Positions 25,915 to 32,048 of a stretch of 64,000 nucleotides of DNA are shown piece after piece. Numbering within the stretch: the stretch's first letter is position 1; every line of letters begins with the position of its first letter. The position numbers and the translations under genes are program-made. The stretch covers positions 1 through 64,000 of the forward strand of contig URMF01000001.1 of NCBI GenBank assembly GCA_900548855.1. The letters run 5' to 3'. This DNA comes from an uncultured Eubacteriales bacterium. Its GTDB lineage: Bacteria > Bacillota > Clostridia > Lachnospirales > Lachnospiraceae. The notes under the pieces were generated by a model. It ran no database searches. It had not been told where the DNA came from and saw only the letters and a program-made list of their open reading frames with translations.

Positions 25915-26101
25915 ACTGTCTAGCACCTTCCTTAACTGTAAATGCCTTAATATCATCAATCAGTGTTGCTTGTGCCTTAATAGCAATAATAATAGCATTT
26001 GATTCTATTTGAGAATCATCCAACAGGCTTGTAACATAATCAAATGATAAGGCTTTTATTGTGTTCAGATTGACCAGAATATCATCTTCATTAAAATCCA
26101 T
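25904..26101 (-). CDS. Small early phage protein of unknown function
   Basis: 65 residues, helical and acidic (DFNEDDILVNLNTIKALSFDYV.., IIIAIKAQATLIDDIKAF). GAAAGGATGATTTAAT precedes the ATG. I do not recognise it. It lies between a helix-turn-helix gene and the initiator gene. Confidence 0.55.
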   Translation of the reverse strand: MDFNEDDILVNLNTIKALSFDYVTSLLDDSQIESNAIIIAIKAQATLIDDIKAFTVKEGARQCGE

Positions 26102-26107
26102 ATTAAA

Positions 26108-26338
26108 TCATCCTTTCTCTTTCCTGTACTGCTCCATTCTCTCAAAGTCCAGTACGTCATTAACATCAATCCCCAACACCCTGCATATCTTCCCCAGGAT
26201 TTCCATTTTCACCATGTAGCCTTTCCGGACCCGGTAAACCGCATTATCAGAAACCCCGGCTTTCTTGGCTATCTCTTTGGGTGTCATGCATGAGGCTGTC
26301 ATAGCTGCAATCATTTCCTTGTACTTTGCACATACCAC
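26108..26338 (-). CDS. XRE-type helix-turn-helix protein
   Basis: 76 residues from a GTG at 26338 (AAGGAG 9 bases upstream). The recognition region is MTPKEIAKKAGVSDNAVYRVRKGYMVKMEILGKICRVLGI, a Cro/CI-type domain covering almost the whole protein. A second early regulator besides Cro; its targets may be the 16-bp palindromes or the paired palindromes at 23.0 kb (speculative). Confidence 0.75.
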   Translation of the reverse strand: MVCAKYKEMIAAMTASCMTPKEIAKKAGVSDNAVYRVRKGYMVKMEILGKICRVLGIDVNDVLDFERMEQYRKEKG

Positions 26339-26339
26339 A

Positions 26340-26516
26340 TTAATCAACTCCTTTCCGGTTATCTGCCAATTTCAAATGCATGTATGCTATTGCTTCATCC
26401 AGTGCAATCATCAATAAGCATTCATCGCTAAGGTTCTTTTTGTCGTTTAGCTGGTTCTGCCATTTGTTATATAACTCCCGGTAGCGGTCTAACAGCTTTT
26501 GTGCATCTTCTGACAT
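26340..26516 (-). CDS. Small early phage protein of unknown function
   Basis: 58 residues from the ATG at 26516; the ATG at 26525 sits too close to AAGGAG. Helical and charged (DAQKLLDRYRELYNKWQNQLNDKK..). It ends two bases from the next gene's preferred start. No known family. Confidence 0.5.
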   Translation of the reverse strand: MSEDAQKLLDRYRELYNKWQNQLNDKKNLSDECLLMIALDEAIAYMHLKLADNRKGVD

Positions 26517-26575
26517 AATAACCATACTCCTTTCTAATCGGCTGAAATTTGGCTACAATTTCGCTTAATCTGCTA

Positions 26576-26779
26576 CTATCTCTGTTGCATTCGCTTTAAA
26601 TATGTTTTAGCCAGTTCTGAACATCCCAGCTCAAATACTGCATTTTCAAAACTTTCGTCATTGTCTGACAACATGCGTATTTCCCTTTCAATACTTTTCT
26701 TACTAATCAAACTCCCTGTATCAACATTTCCGTTGAAAATCTTTAAATTAAAAATTGCTAATGCCTCTCTCTTTTTCAT
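26576..26779 (-). CDS. Small early phage protein of unknown function
   Basis: 67 residues, starting MKKREALAIFNLKIFNG and ending with a basic helix (ELAKTYLKRMQQR). It lies 4 bases after the antirepressor gene and is probably translated from the same message. No recognisable motif. Confidence 0.5.
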   Translation of the reverse strand: MKKREALAIFNLKIFNGNVDTGSLISKKSIEREIRMLSDNDESFENAVFELGCSELAKTYLKRMQQR

Positions 26780-26783
26780 TATG

Positions 26784-27560
26784 CTATCCCATCCTTTCTA
26801 TCATTGGATAAATACCGTGTTTCTTTAACTCATCATAAAGAAATAATCTGCCCTTCTGTGTCCATTCCGTCTGCATAACCACATCTGACTGCCCGTTAGA
26901 GCGTGTGATATCAATTGTCCGACTATGTACATACCCTTTCCCTTGATAATCCGCATACAATATCCACTGTTTACCTACCTTATGCTGGATACTAAAGTCC
27001 TTTAGCGTCTGATTAAATTTCTTTGCAGACATTCCATAGTCCTGTGCTATCTGCGTAACAAGCACTGTTGATTTACTTTTTAGAATTACATCAACATAAT
27101 TTACTTTAGGTGTCATTTCCCCAATAACCTTGTCCATCTTCTGAACAGCGTTTTCCAATTCCCTGTTCTTTTGTCTTTCTTCCTTAAGTTCCGTTGCTAC
27201 CTTGATTAGCAAATCCGGATTATTTACAAGTTCATCGACTGCATACATCCCATGCTTTCTTATTGAGGGGATTACATCGTCAAATACCCATTTCTCAAAT
27301 CGTTCCGCACTTGGAAGCTGAGATTTAATAACAAGACGGTAAATGTCGCCCTCTGGAATAATTTTTAATTCCTGTTCTCCTCCATCTGTAAGGTGTCGGT
27401 ATTTTACCGACCCCTTGCAATGTGCGGTAACTGCATCAGCAGGTCGTTTATATCCCAATGCCCTTGCCACATCATTTGCCACAAAATAGGTTTTACCGTC
27501 AACATCAACCGTTCTGACTTGTCCAAATTCTGAATTTTCAAAAATCTGTAATTCGTTCAT
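26784..27560 (-). CDS. Phage antirepressor, Bro-N plus KilA-C
   Basis: 258 residues from the ATG at 27560, chosen for AGGAGG 5 bases upstream. The N-terminal Bro domain (FGQVRTVDVDGKTYFVANDVARALGYKRPADAVTAHCK) covers residues 10-110. A coiled linker (ELKEERQKNRELENAV) leads to a C-terminal KilA-C/ANT domain (VTQIAQDYGMSAKKFNQTLKDF..GWTQKGRLFLYDELKKHG-like). Such proteins release lysogenic repression. A repressor-type operator lies just upstream (27597-27613), so it may be under CI control itself. Confidence 0.88.
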   Translation of the reverse strand: MNELQIFENSEFGQVRTVDVDGKTYFVANDVARALGYKRPADAVTAHCKGSVKYRHLTDGGEQELKIIPEGDIYRLVIKSQLPSAERFEKWVFDDVIPSIRKHGMYAVDELVNNPDLLIKVATELKEERQKNRELENAVQKMDKVIGEMTPKVNYVDVILKSKSTVLVTQIAQDYGMSAKKFNQTLKDFSIQHKVGKQWILYADYQGKGYVHSRTIDITRSNGQSDVVMQTEWTQKGRLFLYDELKKHGIYPMIERMG

Positions 27561-27596
27561 ACTACCTCCTGTTTTCTTAATACTATTAATATCAAA

Positions 27597-27613
27597 GTAA
27601 CCTAACAAGTTAC
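27597..27613. promoter_or_regulatory. CI/Cro-type operator before the antirepressor
   Basis: GTAACCTAACAAGTTAC, one mismatch from the GTAACTT-N3-AAGTTAC consensus of the main switch region. It overlaps the end of the Cro-like gene and precedes the antirepressor. Confidence 0.6.
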
Positions 27614-27810
27614 TTTCTTGCAAAAAAAATTTCCATTGGCTTGTCTATATGTAAAAAATCAATCATAATTTGAATTTCATCACTTCCAAATTTACCTTCT
27701 TGCATTTTTTGATAAAATGTTTTTGGTGTTATACCAATTTTCCTCGCAACATCAGATTGAGACAAACCATTTTTCGCAATTATACCTCTTAAATCATCTG
27801 TTCTTATCAC
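27610..27810 (-). CDS. Cro-like XRE regulator
   Basis: 66 residues from a GTG preceded by AAAGGAGG. A single helix-turn-helix (IIAKNGLSQSDVARKIGITPKTFYQKMQEG) fills the protein. It is divergent from the CI-like repressor and first in the leftward early transcript, the classic Cro position. It would oppose the repressor at the shared GTAACTT-N3-AAGTTAC operators. Confidence 0.85.
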   Translation of the reverse strand: MIRTDDLRGIIAKNGLSQSDVARKIGITPKTFYQKMQEGKFGSDEIQIMIDFLHIDKPMEIFFARK

Positions 27811-27839
27811 TCTTAGAGACCTCCTTTCTTTATATTTGG

Positions 27840-27936
27840 GTAACTTTATAAGTTACTTTCATTTTAACACATTTTTGTAACTTGTCAAGTTATTTTTTAT
27901 TGAACTTATAACATTATTGTGCTATAATCAAGTTAC
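27840..27936. promoter_or_regulatory. Lysis-lysogeny switch: divergent promoters and operators
   Basis: Operators GTAACTT-TAT-AAGTTAC (27840-27856) and GTAACTT-GTC-AAGTTAT (27877-27893), plus a half site AAGTTAC at 27930-27936. Leftward promoter: TTGACA within the second operator, then TAAAAT after 16 bases. Rightward promoter: TTGAAC (27900-27905), 17 bases, TATAAT (27923-27928). Repressor bound at the second operator would cover the leftward -35 and sit next to the rightward -35. Confidence 0.8.
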
Positions 27937-27961
27937 TTCATAAGATGGGTAGGTGATATTA

Positions 27962-29035
27962 ATGACAATAGGTGATAAAATTAAATATTTACGAGAACTA
28001 CATGATATGAGCCAAGTGGATTTAGCTAGCATCATCAATGTTTCAAAACAAACTCTATATAAATATGAGAATAATTTAATAACAAATATACCATCTGACA
28101 AAATAGAATCGATTGCACAAACATTTAATGTATCACCAGCATATTTGATGGGATGGACAGAAGAATATACTATTACAACACACGAATATAATGATGAATA
28201 TAATGAATTTACTTATAATATGCTTATGAAATTGTTATCTGAAAGCAAAGATGGCAAAAAAAACATTACAATAGATTCAGATACTATTGAAGAAATGTGG
28301 AGAGCTGAATCTAATAATATATATTCCATATCCGAATTTATGGGAACACTTAGAGAAAATTTTCAGAATGCTATATCTGTAATGGAAGATTTTTATGATG
28401 AGTTACGAATTGGAGGTAAATTTGATTACGAAAGCAATGACGGAATACCACAAGATGATGTTTATGATTTTGATAATTATTTAACTCATTTAATTGAACA
28501 ATTACATAATGTTCCATATATGAATATTGAATACACAGAACGATTCAATAATGATTTTTCTTTTTCTGAATATGAATTAATAAAAAAATATAGAGAACTC
28601 GGACCTCATGGAAAAGAAGTTGTAGACTTTATATTAGAAAAAGAATACCAAAATTCAAAAATAAAAGAAACAAGCCCGACTGCTACTAGACTTGTAAATT
28701 ATTATTACAAACTGGCATCCGCCGGAACTGGACAAATTATATTTGACACACCACCAACAAAATCTATTGAGATACCAGATGCATATAAGGATGTAGATTA
28801 TGCTATTGGTGTAAATGGTGACAGTATGGAACCAGTATATTCAGATGGTGATACTCTTCTAGTTCAAATGACGAATAGTATAGAAACTGGTGATATTGGA
28901 ATATTCCAAATAGACGGTCAATGTTATGTAAAAAAGCTAGGTAAGGGAGAATTAATCTCCGTAAATCAAAAATATGATAACATCCCATTAAACGAATCTG
29001 CTTCATGTATGGGTAAGGTTATAGATAAATTATAA
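27962..29035 (+). CDS. CI-like repressor with S24 autoprotease domain
   Basis: 357 residues from the ATG at 27962 (TAGGTGAT upstream); a GTG at 27953 is in frame but poorly placed. N-terminal XRE helix-turn-helix (residues 5-60), an unusual 180-residue acidic middle part (NEYNDEYNEFTYN.., GGKFDYESND), and a C-terminal S24 LexA/CI peptidase: cleavage site ASAGTGQ (Ala254-Gly255), catalytic Ser288 in NGDSMEP and Lys near 324 in CYVKKLG. It should hold lysogeny and be cleaved under SOS. The middle insertion makes it longer than typical 200-240-residue CI proteins. Confidence 0.88.
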   Translation: MTIGDKIKYLRELHDMSQVDLASIINVSKQTLYKYENNLITNIPSDKIESIAQTFNVSPAYLMGWTEEYTITTHEYNDEYNEFTYNMLMKLLSESKDGKKNITIDSDTIEEMWRAESNNIYSISEFMGTLRENFQNAISVMEDFYDELRIGGKFDYESNDGIPQDDVYDFDNYLTHLIEQLHNVPYMNIEYTERFNNDFSFSEYELIKKYRELGPHGKEVVDFILEKEYQNSKIKETSPTATRLVNYYYKLASAGTGQIIFDTPPTKSIEIPDAYKDVDYAIGVNGDSMEPVYSDGDTLLVQMTNSIETGDIGIFQIDGQCYVKKLGKGELISVNQKYDNIPLNESASCMGKVIDKL

Positions 29036-29060
29036 ATTTTATACACAAGGAGGCATATTT

Positions 29061-29273
29061 ATGCAAAAGTACATTGTTTTACAAGTAACATTAAAAGAAA
29101 AACTAATTGGAACAGGTTCCGGAAATCTAACTCAATTAGAAAATGTAATTAACACTCAAGCAGACAAAGGATATCGGCTTCATACCATAACAACCGCTAC
29201 GGCTCATAGTTCTGGAATCGGCGGAGGAGATAGGATTCAAGCTACGATGGTTTTTGAAAGAATCGAAAATTAA
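29061..29273 (+). CDS. DUF4177-like small protein
   Basis: 70 residues: MQKYIVLQVTLKEKLIGTG.., LENVINTQADKGYRLHTITTAT, then a beta strand IQATMVFERIE. This is the layout of DUF4177 (a short beta-alpha-beta fold of unknown function, frequent in phages and plasmids). Second gene of the lysogenic transcript, 25 bases after the repressor, so it is likely expressed in the lysogen. Confidence 0.7.
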   Translation: MQKYIVLQVTLKEKLIGTGSGNLTQLENVINTQADKGYRLHTITTATAHSSGIGGGDRIQATMVFERIEN

Positions 29274-29303
29274 AAAGCGAAGCAGGATAAGGAGAGCACG
29301 AAT

Positions 29304-29795
29304 ATGAAAAAGAAATTTATTGCTTTATTAATGGCAGCAACAATTATTATGACTGGTTGTGGAAATAACAATACAAGTGAAAATGCAAATAATACACAAG
29401 CAAATGAACAGACGGAAACAATAGAGTTAGCATCTACAGAAGCAGAACCAGCAGAAGAAATAGCAGAACCTATAGACCTTACGGGCACATGGAAGTCAGA
29501 AAACAATGACGGAAACTGGATGGAAGCCGAAATTTCTAACGGTGTAATTACAATTAATTGGGTATCCGATAACGGAGATACAAAATCTATATATTGGGTT
29601 GGTACATATGTTGCTCCTGAAGAATACACGGAAGAGTTCAGCTGGACTTCTGAAAGAGACAAAGAAAAAACAGACGGTGCTTTAATGGCTTCTACCGATG
29701 ATACAAAGGAATTTTCTTATGCAAATGAAGAAATTTCCTACGAAGCATCAGCTGCAGGAACAACCAAAATAATGCATTTAAAAAAATCTGAATAA
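29304..29795 (+). CDS. Prophage-encoded lipoprotein
   Basis: 163 residues. Lipoprotein signal with lipobox MTGC (Cys19), a Asn/Thr/Glu-rich tether to about residue 55, then a small beta-rich domain starting DLTGTWKSENNDGNW with a lipocalin-like GTW opening. Expressed from the repressor transcript (30-base gap, AAGGAG site). Surface lipoproteins in lysogeny modules of Gram-positive phages can block superinfection; that role is inference here. Confidence 0.75.
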   Translation: MKKKFIALLMAATIIMTGCGNNNTSENANNTQANEQTETIELASTEAEPAEEIAEPIDLTGTWKSENNDGNWMEAEISNGVITINWVSDNGDTKSIYWVGTYVAPEEYTEEFSWTSERDKEKTDGALMASTDDTKEFSYANEEISYEASAAGTTKIMHLKKSE

Positions 29796-29821
29796 TTTTC
29801 TATCCCCTCAAAAATGAGGAG

Positions 29822-29923
29822 GTTTAAAAACCTTATAAGTTATGAATAGTGCAAAACTTGACAAAAGGTCAGTTTGTCCGTTTGCCTGTTTAAAAACCCT
29901 CTAAGTTATGAATAGTATTAAAC
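29822..29923. repeat. Two 36-bp direct repeats separated by 30 bp
   Basis: Copy 1 at 29822-29857 and copy 2 at 29888-29923, 31 of 36 identical. Both begin GTTTAAAAACC, share TAAGTTATGAATAGT and end in AAAC, so they start with GTTT and end with its complement. The 30-bp spacer (29858-29887) is unique. The 36/30 geometry and GTTT..AAAC ends match a type II CRISPR repeat-spacer-repeat unit, but no cas gene or further repeat is in the window. Confidence 0.6.
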
Positions 29924-29938
29924 TAAAAAATTTGCCGT

Positions 29939-30476
29939 GTCCAATTTTGGACTGGCTAACTGGCGACTGCACCATTTTTTGCACTCCTAAAATTTTAGGG
30001 GTGTTCTGACTGGGGAGTTTTCCCCAATGAAGAAATTCTACATTTTCTAAATTTTTAGAAAAACGACTATCCAAATTGGGATAGTCCTCACGTATGGGTC
30101 AATACTAACAAGCGCAAAATTGCTCTGGTAATGCATCCAAAATTGGACACATCTAACTTGGTAGTGTAAAATCTCAAAGGATAAAATCACTTCCCATATT
30201 GGAGTTGCAAATTTGCAACCCCAAAAATGGGGACGCATCAATTTGATACAGGGTTTTAGACAAAAATGTCCAAAACTAAACAACCCATAACGGAATAAAT
30301 TTTCCCTTCGTTGGGAGAATTCTAAAATTTTAGAAAACGACTGTGCAATCTTGAACAGTCAGCACCATTCTGTGCCGAGTCCAAAATTGGACTGGGCTAT
30401 TTGTTGATAATATGGATACGATAGATAAGCTGAATTTTCAGCTATCAGAAAACTGACTGGGGAATATTCCCCAGTC
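29939..30476. repeat. Array of about 17 AT-centred palindromes
   Basis: Gene-free tract with short palindromes, each having different arms around an AAATTT-like centre. Examples: 29986-29999 CCTAAAATTTTAGG; 30043-30062 (9-bp arms TTTTCTAAA/TTTAGAAAA); 30065-30086 GACTATCC/GGATAGTC; 30204-30219 GTTGCAAATTTGCAAC; 30219-30232; 30253-30276; 30320-30335 TTCTAAAATTTTAGAA; 30339-30360; 30378-30393 AGTCCAAAATTGGACT; 30428-30443; 30455-30476 (11-bp arms, perfect). The combination TTTTAGAAAA(A)CGACT followed by a GACT..AGTC hairpin occurs at 30054 and 30328, with a looser form at 30445. Role unknown. Confidence 0.7.
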
Positions 30477-30486
30477 AAATAAACAA

Positions 30487-30520
30487 TATAATATACTTAA
30501 CCCGGCAGCCGGTGGAGCGA
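30487..30520 (+). repeat. Relic end of the holin-like toxin cassette
   Basis: TATAATATACTTAAC followed by CCGGCAGCCGGTGGA resembles the left end of the cassette at 31714 (TATAATATACTTAAC, then CGGGTAGCCGGGGGA). No toxin ORF follows, so this looks like a truncated earlier copy. Confidence 0.5.
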
Positions 30521-30841
30521 TATGTCAGTTACTGGATACTTATGGAAGCTATGATATGATTTAAAAAAACAATAAACCCAAGAGACAGCATTGCCAGATA
30601 CATTTAGTCAACTAAACAAAGCATGGAAGAAACAAAGTATTAGAATATGTTGATATGCTAACCGACCACTCAAAATACCAAAAAGACAGTAAAGAGCCTT
30701 ACTTTCTTTAATATTGCATAACAAAAAATGCAATTTGCATAAAAAGGCAAAATAGATATGTACCAGATATAAATATCTGTTTTACTAATTTTCAAAAAGC
30801 AATTTTTTTCACATTTTGTAAAAAAATTTACACAAATATTA
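30521..30841. other. AT-rich stretch without a recognised gene
   Basis: No ORF with a credible start on either strand. Two more palindromes of the same style occur: ATGCAATTTGCAT at 30728-30740 and CAGATAT/ATATCTG at 30764-30779. Confidence 0.4.
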
Positions 30842-30892
30842 TTGACATACAAACCAAATGCATATAATATTATAGTGTAACAAAGGTTACAC
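30842..30892 (+). promoter_or_regulatory. Promoter and dyad of the NYN gene
   Basis: TTGACA (30842-30847), 17-base spacer, TAATAT (30865-30870), then GTGTAAC-AAAG-GTTACAC (30875-30892) at the expected transcript start. The half sites GTAAC/GTTAC match those of the phage repressor operators but with a 4-base instead of 7-base gap, so this may be a related operator or a 5' stabilising hairpin. Confidence 0.7.
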
Positions 30893-30901
30893 GTTAATAA
30901 T

Positions 30902-30956
30902 GCACTAGGTTGTACGTCTCTCAACTATATGAGAATGACCGAACCCTAGTGCTTTT
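30902..30956 (+). terminator. Attenuator-like hairpin in the NYN leader
   Basis: GCACTAGGTT pairs with AACCCTAGTGC (one bulge), enclosing an inner stem GTC.CTCA/TGAG..GAC, and is followed by TTTT. It stands between the promoter and the ribosome binding site AAGGAGG, so transcription can be interrupted before the gene. Confidence 0.6.
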
Positions 30957-30979
30957 CCATTTTAAGGAGGTATTTACTT

Positions 30980-31693
30980 ATGAAAACAGCTATACTCGTT
31001 GATGGCGGATTCTACCGCAGAAGAGCTCAAAAAGTATTTGGTGATATACCTGCACAACAAAGGGCTATAGAACTTGCAAATTATTGTAAGCGCCATCTAA
31101 ATTCGCATGGTGAAAACAACGAACTATATAGAATTTTTTATTATGATTGTCCACCTACGTCCAAACGCATCTATCATCCATTATTGAAAAAGCAAATAGA
31201 TTTTTCAAAAACAGAATTATATACTTGGATGAACCAATTTTTGAATGAGCTTAAGAAAAAAAGGAAATTCGCAATACGTCTTGGAAAATTAGCAGAAGAA
31301 CAAGCACATTACACAATACGTCCAGATATAATAAAAAAATTGTGTAATGGAACTATTGATTTTTCAAATCTAACAGAGGATGATTTTTGTATTGAAATAG
31401 ACCAAAAAGGTGTAGATATGAAAATTGGATTAGATATTGCATCTATATCATACAAAAAGCAAGTAGAACAAATTATACTTATATCAGGAGACAGTGACTT
31501 TGTATCGGCTGCAAAATTGGCAAGACGTGAAGGTATAGATTTTATATTAGACCCACTAGGTGCACCTATTAAACCAGATTTATTTGAACATATAGATGGA
31601 TTGCGTACTTGTGATAAATCATTCACTACAAGTCCATCAGCGCAATCCACAAACCCTGCATTAAAAAACAATTTCAATCCCAACCATAACTGA
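30980..31693 (+). CDS. NYN-domain (LabA/DUF88-like) putative RNase
   Basis: 237 residues. The NYN/PIN-like fold is marked by conserved acids: Asp8 in ILVDGGFY, Asp56 in YYDCPP, Asp146 and Asp152 in KGVDMKIGLDIA, and Asp171/Asp173 in SGDSDF. Such proteins bind divalent metal and usually cut RNA. The last 25 residues are a polar tail. The gene has its own promoter and attenuator-like hairpin and lies directly downstream of the palindrome array, within the prophage lysogeny region. An RNA-processing or host-takeover role fits; the target is unknown. Confidence 0.85.
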   Translation: MKTAILVDGGFYRRRAQKVFGDIPAQQRAIELANYCKRHLNSHGENNELYRIFYYDCPPTSKRIYHPLLKKQIDFSKTELYTWMNQFLNELKKKRKFAIRLGKLAEEQAHYTIRPDIIKKLCNGTIDFSNLTEDDFCIEIDQKGVDMKIGLDIASISYKKQVEQIILISGDSDFVSAAKLARREGIDFILDPLGAPIKPDLFEHIDGLRTCDKSFTTSPSAQSTNPALKNNFNPNHN

Positions 31694-31788
31694 AAATAGT
31701 ACACATCAATGCATTATATAATATACTTAACCGGGTAGCCGGGGGACGTGTTCCATCCGTTCCGAGCCTTACGGAAGGGGTGGTGCTT

Positions 31789-31872
31789 ATGAGTACATAC
31801 GAAGAATTCATGACCATATTAACAGTTGCACTGTTAATTGTCTCCATTCTGAACATGAAAAATAAGAAATAG
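31789..31872 (+). CDS. Putative holin-like toxin (Hol-Tox), type I TA style
   Basis: 27 residues: polar start MSTYEEF, one hydrophobic helix (TILTVALLIVSIL) and a basic end NMKNKK. This is the pattern of the putative holin-like toxin family in Firmicutes, membrane peptides regulated by antisense RNA. Preceded by GAAGGGGTGG. The stop codon is inside the following terminator hairpin, where an antisense RNA from the opposite strand could overlap. Too short to confirm by homology alone, but pattern and context agree. Confidence 0.75.
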   Translation: MSTYEEFMTILTVALLIVSILNMKNKK

Positions 31873-31905
31873 CCGTCCTGCTCCTGACAAAGTAGACGGC
31901 TATTT
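31867..31905 (+). terminator. Hairpin after the holin-like toxin
   Basis: AAATAGCCGTC (31867-31877) pairs with GACGGCTATTT (31895-31905), an 11-bp stem overlapping the toxin stop codon. It is symmetrical enough to end transcripts from both strands. Confidence 0.7.
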
Positions 31906-32048
31906 CATATAGCAATATATTTCGCCGGGTCGGGTGAAGTGCACTCACCCTCCGACTGCCTTGTTAAGTATATTATATAAATAATGTTGTCTAATGTCAA
32001 CAAATACACAGTAAATTCGCCACTTTTCCGCAATTATTATGTCGTTTT

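Larger units (their letters stand above)
31714..31980. mobile_element. 267-bp inverted-repeat cassette carrying a holin-like toxin
   Basis: Perfect 18-bp inverted ends, TTATATAATATACTTAAC (31714-31731) and its complement (31963-31980), extended by partly complementary GC-rich sequence inside. The interior holds one small toxin-like gene, a terminator hairpin and a further dyad GGGTGA/TCACCC at 31929-31950. Size and ends resemble a MITE-like or TA cassette. A truncated relic lies at 30487. Confidence 0.65.

Noticed and set aside
30043..30062. Terminators within the palindrome array
   Set aside because: Most hairpins lack a following U-run and occur far too densely for successive terminators.
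29939..30476. A type VI-D CRISPR array, because some palindromes resemble GTGCAAATTTGCAC repeat stems
   Set aside because: Arms differ between units and spacing is irregular; there is no constant repeat.
29800..30480. Calling the tract a ROOL or GOLLD RNA outright
   Set aside because: The structure and place fit loosely, but I cannot verify the conserved motifs; left as a test.
30670..30924. 84-codon minus-strand ORF in the gene-free tract
   Set aside because: Runs against the NYN promoter and leader hairpin, no ribosome binding site, composition of translated AT-rich DNA.
30487..32000. Composite transposon formed by the two holin-cassette ends around the NYN gene
   Set aside because: Only one end of the first copy is present, and there is no transposase or target duplication.
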